Shown here: positions 15,477 to 24,247 of the stretch, piece by piece
Position numbering within the stretch: position 1 is the stretch's first letter
Layout of the letters: each line of letters begins with the position of its first letter
Source: Chloroflexota bacterium
GTDB taxonomy: Bacteria; Chloroflexota; Dehalococcoidia; Bin125
Reading direction: 5' to 3'
NCBI GenBank assembly: GCA_003228175.2
Contig: QGNQ01000011.1
Coordinates: 1-59,617 of the forward strand
DNA: 59,617 bases
Made by a program: the position numbers and the translations under genes
The notes under the pieces: generated by a model
Told to the model about the DNA's origin: nothing
Database searches by the model: none
The model's input: the letters and a program-made list of their open reading frames with translations, nothing else

Positions 15477-16361
15477 ATGTCCACACTGCTGTCCGCTCGC
15501 CGCACGCCGCATCTGCTGCTCGTTGGCGCGCTTCTTGCTGTCGCGCTGATCGTGGCGTTGCCGCAGATCGTCTCCGCGCAACCGCCACCGCCCGCGGTCT
15601 TCTTCGGCAGCACGGCCGATATCACGGTGGATGGTGGGGCCTGGGACGGCAGCACGATCCAGATCATCGATCAGGACGGCGATGTGATTGGGCAGGCGAT
15701 CATCAACGGTGGCAGCTGGAGTGCTGAGATCATGCCGGGCGTCGATAGCGTTCGCTTCCGCGTCGGTAGCGCGGTTTCGCAGTCTTTCGCCGTGGTGCCG
15801 GGCAGCGTGAGCAACGTCGTGCTCACGATTGGCGGTGCCGGCGGTGCATCTGTCTCGCTGCTCAGCGGCTTCAACTTCCTCGTCTGGCGCGGTGCGACGA
15901 TGTCGGTCTCCGACGGGCTCGCCAGCTTCCCCAACATGAGCAATCTCAGTGCGATCTTCGAGTTCAGCTCCGGCAGCCAGACGTGGAGCTCCTACCGTCC
16001 CGGTTTGCCGGCGGGGGTCCAGGGCATCTCGGAGCTGCGCGCCGGTGGCGCCTACTTCTTCCTGGTCACAGTCAGCATGACCTGGGAGATGCCGACTGGC
16101 GGCGATGGCACGGGTACCCAGACGATCGTCGCCGGATTCACGGCTATTGGTTGGGTGGGACCGTATGGTGACGCGCAGGACGTGCTGGACGCGGTCGCGA
16201 ACACGGGCGCGGTAGCGGTCTTCTTCCGCTTCAATGCGTCGACACAGAGTTACGAGTCGTTCCGGCCGGGCCTGCCGCCGGCGGTCCAGGGCATCACGAC
16301 GATCAGTCAATACGACGTGTTCTTCTTCAGCGCCTCGCCGTCTACGAGCATCACGCAGTAG
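15477..16361 (+). CDS. Secreted protein with two copies of an about 75-residue repeat
   Basis: A 294-residue exported protein. A signal peptide (LLLVGALLAVALIVALPQIVSAQ) is followed by a beta-rich Ig/carboxypeptidase-regulatory-like segment (ADITVDGGAWDGSTIQIIDQ). Then come two related units: GFNFLVWRGATMSV to WSSYRPGLPAGVQGISEL, and GFTAIGWVGPYGDA to YESFRPGLPPAVQGITTI, each ending in aromatic YFF/VFFF strands. No enzyme motifs are seen, and it may bind surfaces or polymers. The ATG is preceded by AGAAGGG. A strong terminator follows at 16386-16414. Confidence 0.7.
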   Translation: MSTLLSARRTPHLLLVGALLAVALIVALPQIVSAQPPPPAVFFGSTADITVDGGAWDGSTIQIIDQDGDVIGQAIINGGSWSAEIMPGVDSVRFRVGSAVSQSFAVVPGSVSNVVLTIGGAGGASVSLLSGFNFLVWRGATMSVSDGLASFPNMSNLSAIFEFSSGSQTWSSYRPGLPAGVQGISELRAGGAYFFLVTVSMTWEMPTGGDGTGTQTIVAGFTAIGWVGPYGDAQDVLDAVANTGAVAVFFRFNASTQSYESFRPGLPPAVQGITTISQYDVFFFSASPSTSITQ

Positions 16362-16385
16362 CGGCTCATCGCGGGCAGAGACAGG

Positions 16386-16414
16386 ACGAGGCCCGGGCAT
16401 TGCCCGGGCCTCGT
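16386..16414. terminator. Bidirectional terminator between convergent genes
   Basis: Thirteen perfect base pairs (16386-16398 with 16402-16414) close on a three-base loop, lying between the stop of the secreted repeat protein and the stop of clpC on the other strand. Confidence 0.85.
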
Positions 16415-16455
16415 TGATCGCGCCTGGCCGCGCCTGCCAGGGGGAACGCGCCCCC

Positions 16456-18987
16456 CTAGGCGCCGACCGGCAACGGCTCTCGCGCTGCCTCCGCAGGGGT
16501 ATCCGCATTGAACACTCCCGCAGTCCGGGAGAATCGGTACTCGCCTTCCTCCGTGTGGCCTTCCCCGGATGGGGCGGGCACGTAATCCACGGTGATGCAG
16601 TCCCCGGCCTGGTAGCCGCCGCCCAGCAGTTCTTTGCTCAGCGGGTTCTCCACCCGACGCTGCAGCACGCGTCGCAGCGGCCGGGCGCCGAAGGCGGGGT
16701 CGTAGCCCTCCTTCACCAGGGCCGCCTTGGCGGCCGTCGTGAGCTCGAACGTCAACCCGCGTTCTTCCAGGCGGCTGCGCTCCTCGTTCGCCAACAGGTC
16801 GATGATTTGCGTCAGCTCGTCCGTCGTCAGTGGCTCGAAGACGATCACCTCATCCAGGCGGTTGAGGAACTCCGGCCGGAAGAACTCGCGCAGCGCCCGT
16901 TCCGCCTTCTGGGCCCGATCGCGATGTTCGTCCACGCTCGCGGTACGTGAGGCGGAGAGGAATCCCAGGCTGGTCTGGGCGCCGCGAGTCGTGCCCAGGT
17001 TGCTCGTCATGATCAGCACCGTGTTGCGGAAGTCCACGACGCGGCCGTGGCCGTCGGTCAGACGACCGTCGTCCAACACCTGCAGGAGGACGTTGAAGAC
17101 GTCCGGGTGGGCTTTCTCGATCTCGTCCAGGAGGATCACCCGATAGGGGCGTCGCCGGACGAGCTCGGTCAGCCCGCCGGCCTCGTCGTAGCCCACGTAG
17201 CCAGGCGGTGCGCCGATGATCCGGCTGGTCGTGTGGCGCTCTTGGTACTCGGACATGTCCAGCCGCACCAGGGCTTCTTCGTCGTCGAAGAGGTACTCGG
17301 CCAGCGCCTTGGCCAGCTCCGTCTTGCCGACGCCGGTGGGGCCCAGGAAGATGAACGAGCCGATGGGGCGCTTGGGATCCTTGAGCCCGGCGCGCGCGCG
17401 ACGGATCGCGTCGGCCAGCACCGAGATCGCTTTGTCTTGCCCGATCACCCGACGGTGCAGCTCCTCTTCGATGTGCAGCAGTTTTTCGCCCTCGCCCTCG
17501 AGCATGCGCGAGACGGGGATGCCGGTGATATCCGCCAGCAGTCCGGCGATATCTCCCTCGCCGACGTCCGTGGTGATCTCGTGCTCGGCTTCCCAGGCGG
17601 CCTTGCGCTGGCGGTACTCGTGCTCGATCTGCAGCAGTTCGGACTTGATCCGCGCCGCCGCCTCGAAATCCTCTCGCGAGGCGGCGGCTTCCTGCTGGTC
17701 GCCCAGCTCCTGAACGCGCCGCTCCAGATCCTGCACGTTGTCCGGCAGCGACTGATTCGCGATCACTCGCTTGGACGCCGCTTCGTCGATCAGGTCAATC
17801 GCCTTATCGGGCAGTTGTCGCTCTGTCAGGTAGCGCTGGCTGAGACGGACGGCGGCTTCCAGCGCGGCATCCGTGATCGTCACGCTGTGGTGGGCCTCGT
17901 AGCGCGCGCGGAGGCCGCGCAGGATCTCGAGCGAGTCTTCCACGCTGGGCTCGTCCAAGTAGACCGGCGCGAAGCGTCGCTCCAGGGCGGCGTCTTTTTC
18001 GATGCGCTGGCGGTACTCGTCCAGCGTGGTTGCCCCGATCACGTGCAGCTCGCCACGCGCCAGGGCCGGTTTGAGCATGTTGGCCGCATCGATCGCGCCC
18101 TCCGCCGCGCCCGCTCCAACGACCTGGTGGAGCTCGTCGATGAACAGGATGATCTCCCCCTCGGACGACTTGACCTCGTCCATGACGGCGGTGAGGCGCT
18201 CTTCGAACTCGCCCCGGAACTTGGCGCCGGCCAGCATTTGGCCCATGTCCAGCGCCAGGACCTTCTTGTCTTGCAAGTTCTTCGGCACGTCGCCGGCGGC
18301 GATTTTTTGCGCAAGGCCCTCCACCACAGCGGTCTTGCCGACGCCCGCGTCGCCGATCACGACGGGGTTGTTCTTCCGGCGCCGGTTGAGGATCTGCATC
18401 ACGCGGCGTACTTCCACCTCGCGCCCGATCACGGGGTCCAGCTTGGACTCCTGGGCGAGCCGGGTGAGGTCCGTGGTGTATTTCTGCAAGGAGCCGTAGC
18501 GGGACTCCGCCGTTGGCTCGGTCACTCGATGGCTACCGCGGATCTGCTGGAGCGCGTCGTAGATGCGTTCCTGCGTGATGCCGTGCTCGCGCAAGATGCT
18601 GGCGCCGTTCTCGTAGCTGCGCGTGCCGTCCGTGATCGCCGTGATTGCGATCAGGAGATGCTCGACACCCACGTACTCGTCCTTGAGCCGCTCCGCCTCT
18701 GCGTTGGCGCGTTCCAGCATCTTGACGACGCGTGGCGTCGTGTAGACCTGGACGACGTCCTGGGTCAGTTTGGGCGCCTCCGCCAGCGCGGCCTCCGCTT
18801 GGCCCGCGAGCCGCTTCGTGTCGACGCCGAGCGCCTCGAAGATCTGCGCCGCCAGCCCCCCTTCGGTGGCGAGCGCCAGCAACACGTGCTCCACATCCCA
18901 CTGGCTCTGCCGGTTGCGACGCACCGACTCTTGGCTGGCCGCCAGCACTTTCTGTGCCTGCTCCGTGAAGCGATCCTGTCGCATCAT
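16456..18987 (-). CDS. clpC: ClpC-type AAA+ unfoldase
   Basis: An 843-residue Hsp100 ATPase that unfolds proteins for ClpP. Order: Clp N-domain repeats (1-150), D1 with Walker A GDAGVGKT near residue 211, a short middle domain with a UVR-like helix ([18 protein letters not shown]), D2 with Walker A GPTGVGKT near 549, and a hydrophobic LGF tripeptide near 672 after [10 protein letters not shown], at the position of the ClpP-docking loop. The short middle domain and the LGF loop indicate ClpC rather than the disaggregase ClpB. It is third in dnaJ-hspR-clpC, so HspR probably controls it. A start codon (MMRQDRF) at 18987 or three bases later is equally good. Confidence 0.9.
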   Translation of the reverse strand: MMRQDRFTEQAQKVLAASQESVRRNRQSQWDVEHVLLALATEGGLAAQIFEALGVDTKRLAGQAEAALAEAPKLTQDVVQVYTTPRVVKMLERANAEAERLKDEYVGVEHLLIAITAITDGTRSYENGASILREHGITQERIYDALQQIRGSHRVTEPTAESRYGSLQKYTTDLTRLAQESKLDPVIGREVEVRRVMQILNRRRKNNPVVIGDAGVGKTAVVEGLAQKIAAGDVPKNLQDKKVLALDMGQMLAGAKFRGEFEERLTAVMDEVKSSEGEIILFIDELHQVVGAGAAEGAIDAANMLKPALARGELHVIGATTLDEYRQRIEKDAALERRFAPVYLDEPSVEDSLEILRGLRARYEAHHSVTITDAALEAAVRLSQRYLTERQLPDKAIDLIDEAASKRVIANQSLPDNVQDLERRVQELGDQQEAAASREDFEAAARIKSELLQIEHEYRQRKAAWEAEHEITTDVGEGDIAGLLADITGIPVSRMLEGEGEKLLHIEEELHRRVIGQDKAISVLADAIRRARAGLKDPKRPIGSFIFLGPTGVGKTELAKALAEYLFDDEEALVRLDMSEYQERHTTSRIIGAPPGYVGYDEAGGLTELVRRRPYRVILLDEIEKAHPDVFNVLLQVLDDGRLTDGHGRVVDFRNTVLIMTSNLGTTRGAQTSLGFLSASRTASVDEHRDRAQKAERALREFFRPEFLNRLDEVIVFEPLTTDELTQIIDLLANEERSRLEERGLTFELTTAAKAALVKEGYDPAFGARPLRRVLQRRVENPLSKELLGGGYQAGDCITVDYVPAPSGEGHTEEGEYRFSRTAGVFNADTPAEAAREPLPVGA

Positions 18988-19034
18988 CGTTCGTGTCCTC
19001 TCGTGCGAGCGCCCGTCTGAGCGGGGCTCGCGGG

Positions 19035-19445
19035 TTACGCCGGCGACTCGTTCTCGTCGCCGGTGGGGCGGAAGGGGCGGGGCGCGGGCAAGTGCCGGTC
19101 GCGCTCGCGCTGGAGTTCGTCTTGGAGGCGCGCCACCTCGGCTTGCAGGTCGTGCATGCGTTCCATCAAGTTGAGGATGACGTCGACGCCGGCCAGGTTG
19201 CAGCCCAGTTCATCCACCAGCCGGCGGATGCGCCGTAGCCGGTCCACATCATGGTCGGAATACATGCGCACCCCGCCGCGTGAGCGGGCCGGTTGCACCA
19301 GGCCTTCGCGCTCGTAGGTGCGCAGGGTCTGCGCGTGCACATCGAGCATTCGTGCGACCACGCTGATCACGTACAGCGGTTCCGCGCTGTGGGGCGACCG
19401 GTGCGCCTGGATGCGCGCTCGAATCTCACGGTCCATCGGTGCCAT
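19035..19445 (-). CDS. hspR: MerR-family heat-shock repressor HspR
   Basis: A 136-residue MerR-type repressor. The winged helix reads [55 protein letters not shown], typical of HspR, followed by a coiled coil ([20 protein letters not shown]). HspR normally binds HAIR inverted repeats with DnaK as corepressor. ATG 19445 is chosen for AAGGA seven bases upstream; it overlaps the dnaJ stop by 20 bases, implying coupling. A HAIR-like site lies upstream of dnaJ, so the repressor should regulate its own operon. Confidence 0.92.
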   Translation of the reverse strand: MAPMDREIRARIQAHRSPHSAEPLYVISVVARMLDVHAQTLRTYEREGLVQPARSRGGVRMYSDHDVDRLRRIRRLVDELGCNLAGVDVILNLMERMHDLQAEVARLQDELQRERDRHLPAPRPFRPTGDENESPA

Positions 19446-20556
19446 CAGCGTGTCCTTGGTCCCCCGGATCGGGGGACGCGGTCTCCGGCGCGCGGCCGGA
19501 CTCAAGATCGCGCAGGCGCTGGAACAGCGCCCGGCGCTCGTCGTCGATCTGTTCGGGCAGGACCACGCGCACCTTGGCGAAGAGGTCGCCTGGGGTCTCG
19601 CTTTTCATCACCGGCATGCCCTTGCCGCCCAGCCGGAACACGCGTCCGTTCTGCGTCCCTTCTGGGACGCGCAGGATGAGCTCCCCGGTGAGCGTGCCGA
19701 CGGCGACCTCGCCACCGAGCAGGGCCGTCGTGAGCGGCACGGCAACGTCTGTGTGCAGCGACGCGCCCCGGCGCTCGAAGCGGGGGTCGTCAGCGACGAC
19801 GATTTCCAGCACCACGTCACCGGGCGGACCGCCAGCCCGGCCCTGGCCGCCCTTGCCGCGCAAGCGGATCTTGGTGCCGGTCTCAACGCCGGCCGGGATC
19901 GTCACTTCCAGCCGCTTGCCCACGGGCTTGCGACCGTTGCCCTGGCAGTCGTGACAGCCCACGCTGCCAACGCGGCCGGCGCCGCCGCAGCTGGGGCAGG
20001 ACTCCGGCGTCTGCACCTGCACGGTGCGGCTGCTGCCGCTGAAGGCCTCGGCCAAGGAGACGGTCACCTGATGGCGCAGCTCCTCGCCCTTGCTGGGCCC
20101 CGCACGCGTCCCGGTCCGCGCCGATCCGGCGTCCATCGTGTCGCCACTCCGGAAGAGCCGATCGAAGACGCCACCGAAGCTGCCCCCGCCGGTATCGCGA
20201 AAGGCCCCCGGTCCGAACTCGCCGCTCTCGAAGACGCCGCCGTCGCCACCGAAGTTGAACCGCACGCCGCCGGGGCCGCCGGCCCCTGGGGAGGGCCCGC
20301 GCTGCCGCTCCATCTTCGCTAACTGCTCGGCGTGCGGCCAGCGGTCGCCCCACTTGTCGTAGGCGGCGCGTTTGCTCCCGTCGGAGAGGACTTCGTTGGC
20401 CTCATTGATCGTTTTGAAGCGTTCCTCAGCCGCCTTGTCACCGCCGGTGACGTCGGGGTGGTATTTGCGAGCCAGGCGACGGTAGGCGGACTGGATCTCT
20501 TTGGCGCTGGCGTTCCGCTTGACGCCGAGCGTGTCGTAGTAGTCGTCGATTGCCAT
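19426..20556 (-). CDS. dnaJ: DnaJ co-chaperone with a half zinc finger
   Basis: A 376-residue Hsp40. The J domain carries the HPD motif ([14 protein letters not shown]), then a Gly/Phe-rich region (60-140), a cysteine region and two C-terminal substrate-binding domains ([37 protein letters not shown]). Only two CxxCxGxG motifs are present, CPSCGGAG and CHDCQGNG, where canonical DnaJ has four; the outer pair (zinc centre I) seems kept and the inner pair (zinc centre II) lost. No dnaK or grpE is in the window. It is the first gene of dnaJ-hspR-clpC and is divergent from hsp20. Confidence 0.9.
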   Translation of the reverse strand: MAIDDYYDTLGVKRNASAKEIQSAYRRLARKYHPDVTGGDKAAEERFKTINEANEVLSDGSKRAAYDKWGDRWPHAEQLAKMERQRGPSPGAGGPGGVRFNFGGDGGVFESGEFGPGAFRDTGGGSFGGVFDRLFRSGDTMDAGSARTGTRAGPSKGEELRHQVTVSLAEAFSGSSRTVQVQTPESCPSCGGAGRVGSVGCHDCQGNGRKPVGKRLEVTIPAGVETGTKIRLRGKGGQGRAGGPPGDVVLEIVVADDPRFERRGASLHTDVAVPLTTALLGGEVAVGTLTGELILRVPEGTQNGRVFRLGGKGMPVMKSETPGDLFAKVRVVLPEQIDDERRALFQRLRDLESGRAPETASPDPGDQGHADGTDGP

Positions 20557-20614
20557 GGTTTGGTACCTGGAGACATCATACGAAAGAGGACGCTAGATGG
20601 CGATGCGGGACCGT

Positions 20615-20643
20615 ACTATGAGAGTTGATAGTAAGACACTCAA
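20615..20643 (-). promoter_or_regulatory. Promoter of dnaJ-hspR-clpC
   Basis: On the minus strand TTGAGT (-35, 20643-20638), a 17-base spacer and CATAGT (-10, 20620-20615). The -35 is embedded in the HAIR-like operator, so repressor binding would block it. Confidence 0.6.
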
Positions 20644-20644
20644 G
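20624..20644. promoter_or_regulatory. HAIR-like HspR operator
   Basis: The consensus is CTTGAGT-N7-ACTCAAG. The plus strand here has GTTGATA, seven bases, then a perfect ACTCAAG. One half-site is exact and the other keeps the TTGA core, with exact spacing. It lies between dnaJ and hsp20, overlapping the dnaJ -35 and ending five bases before the hsp20 -35. Confidence 0.65.
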
Positions 20645-20648
20645 AACA

Positions 20649-20677
20649 TTGATAATTATGACTGTCCATCGTACAGT
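20649..20677 (+). promoter_or_regulatory. Promoter of hsp20
   Basis: TTGATA (20649-20654), a 17-base spacer and TACAGT (20672-20677) make a good sigma-70-type promoter. The start would be near 20684, leaving a leader of about 60 bases before ATG 20746. Confidence 0.65.
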
Positions 20678-20745
20678 GCTCGCAGACGGGCGAACTTCCG
20701 ACCCCGCCCCGGTATCGACCGCTTCTTGAGAGAGGTTCCCGAGAA

Positions 20746-21213
20746 ATGCCCAACACCATCACCGTTCGCGACCCCTTCCACGACATGCGACACCTCATGC
20801 GTCGTGCGTTCGAGGAGAATGTGCCCAGCTGGTTCGACGACCTGCCCGCCGTCAGCACGCGCGCTGCGCGGAGCCAGACCCTACCGCTGGATGTGTTCGA
20901 GTCCGAGGAGGGCCTCACCGTCGAGGCGCCGCTGCCCGGATTCGCCAAGGACGAGGTTGAGGTCACCCTCGAGAAGGGCAAACTCTCGATCCGGGCCGAG
21001 AAGAGCACGGAGCACGAGGCGGAGGCGGGGGCTGAGGGTCGCACCTACTTCCTGCGAGAGCGCAGCCACGGCCTCAACTCGCGCAGCATCCTGATCGGCG
21101 ACAGCTACGCCCCGGACTCCGTCGCGGGCAGCCTCAAGGACGGCGTTCTCACGATCAGCGTCAAGAAGGCGCCCGAGGCGCAGCCGCATCGCGTGGCGAT
21201 CAGCGGCGAATAG
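20746..21213 (+). CDS. Hsp20 / alpha-crystallin family small heat-shock protein
   Basis: A 155-residue holdase. The alpha-crystallin domain runs from about residue 45 (LPLDVFESEEGLTVEAPLPG) through KDEVEVTLEKGKLSI and a surface loop to GSLKDGVLTISVKK, with the family A-x-x-x-n-G-v-L motif as SLKDGVL. The N terminus (ITVRDPFHDMRHLMRRAFEE) matches bacterial Hsp20 proteins. It prevents aggregation of unfolding proteins and should cooperate with the divergent dnaJ-hspR-clpC products. Its promoter abuts the HAIR-like operator, so HspR may repress it. A terminator follows at 21253. Confidence 0.93.
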   Translation: MPNTITVRDPFHDMRHLMRRAFEENVPSWFDDLPAVSTRAARSQTLPLDVFESEEGLTVEAPLPGFAKDEVEVTLEKGKLSIRAEKSTEHEAEAGAEGRTYFLRERSHGLNSRSILIGDSYAPDSVAGSLKDGVLTISVKKAPEAQPHRVAISGE

Positions 21214-21252
21214 GCGGCGGCCCGAACGGACGAGCCGCCGTCGCTGCACCTC

Positions 21253-21288
21253 AGGCCGACCGGTTTCCCTGCGAGAACCGGCCGGCCT
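21253..21288 (+). terminator. Terminator after hsp20, with duplicated tail
   Basis: Two six-pair stems (21253-21258 with 21283-21288, and 21260-21265 with 21276-21281) are separated by one A-C mismatch and followed by GTTTCGTG. The 14 bases CGGCCTGTTTCGTG at 21283-21296 recur exactly at 21303-21316. Confidence 0.7.
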
Positions 21289-21382
21289 GTTTCGTGTCGA
21301 GACGGCCTGTTTCGTGACGGATGCCGCTCTCGGTCCCCGTCCACGCTTGACGCGGCTGCCGCGACGATCGCAGGCTGATGGC

Positions 21383-21928
21383 ATGGCCACACGCAGCATC
21401 GCTCTGCTCTTCGACGATGGCACCGGCGGCGATATCGATCTGCTGCGTGCGGTCTACGACCGCGATCACGTGGACCGGGCGCCGCCGCATGTGCCGCTGG
21501 TCGCCCCCTTCGATGAGAACACGTCGAGCAGCGACTTACTGGAGATGGTGGGCTTGATCGTCGCCGTGCACCAGCCGTTCATGCTGGAGCTGGGGGCGCC
21601 GGAGCACTTCTTCGACGGCGAGGATCAGCTGCTCCAGTTCATCGCGACCAAGGGCGCCGACGAGTCGCAGCGGTTGGCGGAGGCGCTGTATCGCGATGTC
21701 TTCCCCCATCACCGGCCGGAGGATCCCGAGCGAACGCCGTTGCAGCGCTCGGCGCTCACGGTGGGTCGCTTCCCGGCGGAGCGAGATGCCGTGTCTGCGG
21801 CGAAGCAATTACGGGAAAAGTCCTATTTCTGCGTGATCACCCAGGTCGGCATGCTGGAGGCAGACGATGACGGCGGCTGGTCGATCCTGCACGCCGCCGA
21901 ACTGGGCTCCATGATCTCCACCGACTGA
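21383..21928 (+). CDS. Degenerate 2H phosphoesterase / 2'-5' RNA ligase-like protein
   Basis: A 181-residue protein laid out like 2'-5' RNA ligase family members: RSIALLFDD, YDRDHVDRAPPHVPLVAPFD (first motif, usually HxT/S), a helical middle, and SALTVGRFP where the second HxT/S motif belongs. The first motif has HVP and the second lacks His altogether, so catalysis by the standard two-His mechanism seems lost. It may bind a nucleotide or RNA without cleaving. The ATG at 21383 is the start of homology; no clear Shine-Dalgarno. Stands alone between hsp20 and a lipoprotein gene. Confidence 0.6.
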   Translation: MATRSIALLFDDGTGGDIDLLRAVYDRDHVDRAPPHVPLVAPFDENTSSSDLLEMVGLIVAVHQPFMLELGAPEHFFDGEDQLLQFIATKGADESQRLAEALYRDVFPHHRPEDPERTPLQRSALTVGRFPAERDAVSAAKQLREKSYFCVITQVGMLEADDDGGWSILHAAELGSMISTD

Positions 21929-21974
21929 CACGGTCCCCCGTGGCGGCGGTGGCGGGGGCCCGCGAGGAGCTGCC

Positions 21975-23129
21975 GTGCGGCTGCCCAAGCGACTGCTGCT
22001 GGTCCTGACGATTCCGATCCCGCTGTTGCTCGCCGCGTGCGGTGGAGGAGGCGACGCTGGGTCCGCGACCGCCGTCGCGGATGCGTCCGAGCTGCGCAGC
22101 GAGAGCCTCGTCATCGCCGGGGTCTCCGTGGAGGAGAAACGGGGCCGCTTTGGCCCCGGGCTGGGATTCGTGCTGCGTCTGCCCGAGAAGTGGGACGGAC
22201 GGCTGCTCGTGGCGATTCCGGGGGCGGCGGGTACCGCCGATGACCTGGCCGCGTTCGCGTTGCCGGAGGTGCTGGCGGGGACCGCCTACGCGTCGATCGA
22301 CTCCAGTGACGCCCTCAGCGCGCCCAAGTTGTACGAGGATTTTCTGGGCTTTGTGACGCAGCAAACGGGCCTCGCTTACGGCCGCGCTCCCGATCAGCGC
22401 TATCTCATGGGTGTCTCGCAAGGCGCTTGGCAGGTGCAGCAGTTGCTGGAGGGCGACCACCCCGAAGTTGATGGGGCGTTGCTGGTGGCGCCGTGGAGCC
22501 CCGCCGACGCGCTACGCAGTTACCCGGCCCTGCTGGCGGAGGTGGAGAGGCTGCGGCCCCGGTTCGACGGCCTTGCGACAGGCAGCCTGGTTCGGCTGGA
22601 CGCGGCGGAGCTGCTGATCGTGGAGGGGCTGATCGCTCGGGGGCTGCCGGCCGGAAGCTACGCGGCCTGGCCCGGCATCGTGGGGTTCTGGCAGGCGGCG
22701 CTGGCCGCCGCGCAGGGCCTGATCGATCCTAGCTACCCGCCGGGCGCCTCCGTGCTGTCCTACGATTTGGCCCAGCGGCCGTCCGAGGTGCAGAAGCGCG
22801 TTGAGCAGCTCACTCCCGCGGGAGAGCTCGCCGTCCCCACGGTGCTGCTGCAAGGTGGGCTAGACGTGGTCGCGGTGCCGGGCTGGAGTCGTGATTACGA
22901 AGCGCGGGTACTTGAGGCCGAACGTGACCGCGGACTGCGTGTGTTTGTGTTCCCGGATCTGGACCATCGCCTGCGTGGGCCGGGCGAAACGTCGGCCTTC
23001 GCCGATGTGCGGCTGCGTCGGGGCTGGGAGACGATTCGCGGCTGGGTGGAGGCGGGGGTGGAGCCGATCACGATCCTTGGCGTGGATCCGACTGTCGCGA
23101 CGACTCGCCAGGAAGCGGCGGGGCGCTAA
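21975..23129 (+). CDS. Lipoprotein with alpha/beta-hydrolase fold
   Basis: A 384-residue exported lipoprotein with lipobox LLAAC at about residue 22 and a Gly-rich tether. The hydrolase fold shows a nucleophile elbow GVSQGAW near residue 150, a candidate acid in LLQGGLDVVAVPG near 300 and a candidate His in PDLDHRLRG near 335, so a Ser-Asp-His triad is plausible. It probably hydrolyses an ester or amide outside the membrane; the substrate is unknown. A GTG start follows GAGGAG. It is not linked to obvious partners: a cytidylate-kinase-like gene follows after 55 bp. Confidence 0.78.
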   Translation: MRLPKRLLLVLTIPIPLLLAACGGGGDAGSATAVADASELRSESLVIAGVSVEEKRGRFGPGLGFVLRLPEKWDGRLLVAIPGAAGTADDLAAFALPEVLAGTAYASIDSSDALSAPKLYEDFLGFVTQQTGLAYGRAPDQRYLMGVSQGAWQVQQLLEGDHPEVDGALLVAPWSPADALRSYPALLAEVERLRPRFDGLATGSLVRLDAAELLIVEGLIARGLPAGSYAAWPGIVGFWQAALAAAQGLIDPSYPPGASVLSYDLAQRPSEVQKRVEQLTPAGELAVPTVLLQGGLDVVAVPGWSRDYEARVLEAERDRGLRVFVFPDLDHRLRGPGETSAFADVRLRRGWETIRGWVEAGVEPITILGVDPTVATTRQEAAGR

Positions 23130-23184
23130 GATCACTCCCCGTCGACGTGTCCCCCGGGGGCGTGTCGCGGTCAGGGGGTGACGG

Positions 23185-23901
23185 ATGCCCGTAGTCACAG
23201 TCTCCAGTCAGTATGGGGCCGGGGCCCGGCAAGTGGGCCGGGCGATCGCGGATGAGCTGGTGTTGCAGTACGTCGATCAGGCGGTCCTCGTCGATGCCGC
23301 GCGACAGCTGGGGGTGACGGTGAAGAGCGTCTCCAAGCACGACGAGTGCATGGACACGCTGCGCCAGCGCTTGGGTCACTTTTTACAGCGGGCGCTGGAG
23401 CGCTCCGCCGCCGGTGGCAATGTCGATCCGCTGATGGGCGCGGGCAATTTGGAGTTGATGCTGGCGCAGTCTTATCAGGACGTGCCGGAATCCGACGCGC
23501 CCGCGTTCATTGACGATCGGACCTATCTGGAGACCGTCATCGGCGTGTTGACGGATCTGGCGCAACGCGGTGACGTGGTCATCTTGGGGCGCGGGAGCCA
23601 GATGCTGCTGAAGGACCGATCGGACACGCTGCATATCCAACTTGTCGCGGATGAGGAGACGCGCATCGCGCGCGTGATGGAGTGGGAGTCGGTCGATGCC
23701 GACGAGGCGCGGCGGCGGGCCCAGGAGTTCAATCGCCACCGCGCCGCATTCCACAAGAAGTTTTGGAACGTCGATGTGTGGGATCCGCGGTTGTACGACG
23801 TGGTGATCAACACGACGGCCATCAGTTACGAGCAGGCTGGGGCGATCGCGTGCGTGGCGGCGGAGGCGAAGTCAGCGCTGGCGGCGCCCGTCCGGGGATA
23901 G
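23185..23901 (+). CDS. Cytidylate kinase-like family protein
   Basis: A 238-residue P-loop protein of the AAK6/cytidylate-kinase-like family (PF13189 type). It opens VVTVSSQYGAGARQVGRAIA, a variant P-loop where Gly-rich GAGAR replaces the usual GSGKS/T, so classical phosphate binding by GKS/T is absent, as is normal for this family. Later blocks are DVVILGRGSQMLL, HIQLVADEETRIARVMEWE and DPRLYDVVINT. The physiological substrate of the family is not established. The ATG follows AGGGGGTGA. It converges on a small hypothetical gene. Confidence 0.8.
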   Translation: MPVVTVSSQYGAGARQVGRAIADELVLQYVDQAVLVDAARQLGVTVKSVSKHDECMDTLRQRLGHFLQRALERSAAGGNVDPLMGAGNLELMLAQSYQDVPESDAPAFIDDRTYLETVIGVLTDLAQRGDVVILGRGSQMLLKDRSDTLHIQLVADEETRIARVMEWESVDADEARRRAQEFNRHRAAFHKKFWNVDVWDPRLYDVVINTTAISYEQAGAIACVAAEAKSALAAPVRG

Positions 23902-23923
23902 CCCTTGCCTGAGCCAGGCACGA

Positions 23924-24208
23924 CTAGTCGTTGTCGCCCAGGATGCGGCGTAAGACTTGCGCCCCTTGCTGAATCCGGACCTGCATCCCGTGCGCGCCTT
24001 CGATCTGCATGCCCTCGGCATCCAGTGGATCGAAGGGGGCGACCGCCGCCTGGAATGCTTGCTGTAGCGGGTGCTCCCTACCGACGAGATCGGTGAGGAG
24101 TTCATGCGATCGGTCACGCCAGCGGAGATATTCATCCGTGGGTGGCCCGGCGGCGATCAGCCGGCTCGCCTGATCGATCTGGGCGCGGATCACCTGGGTG
24201 CGGTCCAT
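23924..24208 (-). CDS. Small hypothetical helical protein
   Basis: A 94-residue protein, mainly helical: MDRTQVIRAQIDQASRLIAA, then TDEYLRWRDRSHELLTDLVG, and a shorter alpha/beta end (MQIEGAHGMQVRIQQGAQ). No membrane segment, Cys or recognised motif. GATACT ends six bases before the ATG, a weaker version of the leaderless arrangement seen elsewhere here. It lies 39 bases after rimI on the same strand and could be its downstream neighbour. Confidence 0.55.
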   Translation of the reverse strand: MDRTQVIRAQIDQASRLIAAGPPTDEYLRWRDRSHELLTDLVGREHPLQQAFQAAVAPFDPLDAEGMQIEGAHGMQVRIQQGAQVLRRILGDND

Positions 24209-24247
24209 GGCGGGAGTATCCAGTCTCGGCGCGCTGCGGTCCAGCGA

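Noticed and set aside
16456-18987. Annotation as the disaggregase ClpB
   Set aside because: The long coiled-coil middle domain of ClpB is missing, and an LGF tripeptide occupies the ClpP-loop position.
17047-19020. Open frame of over 650 codons on the plus strand opposite clpC
   Set aside because: It is an in-phase shadow of a high-GC gene, with no start signal and composition rich in Arg/Asp/His/Val; clpC on the minus strand has full conserved motifs.
19495-19505. ACTCAAG inside dnaJ as a second HspR site
   Set aside because: It is a lone half-site within coding sequence, without a partner at N7 spacing.
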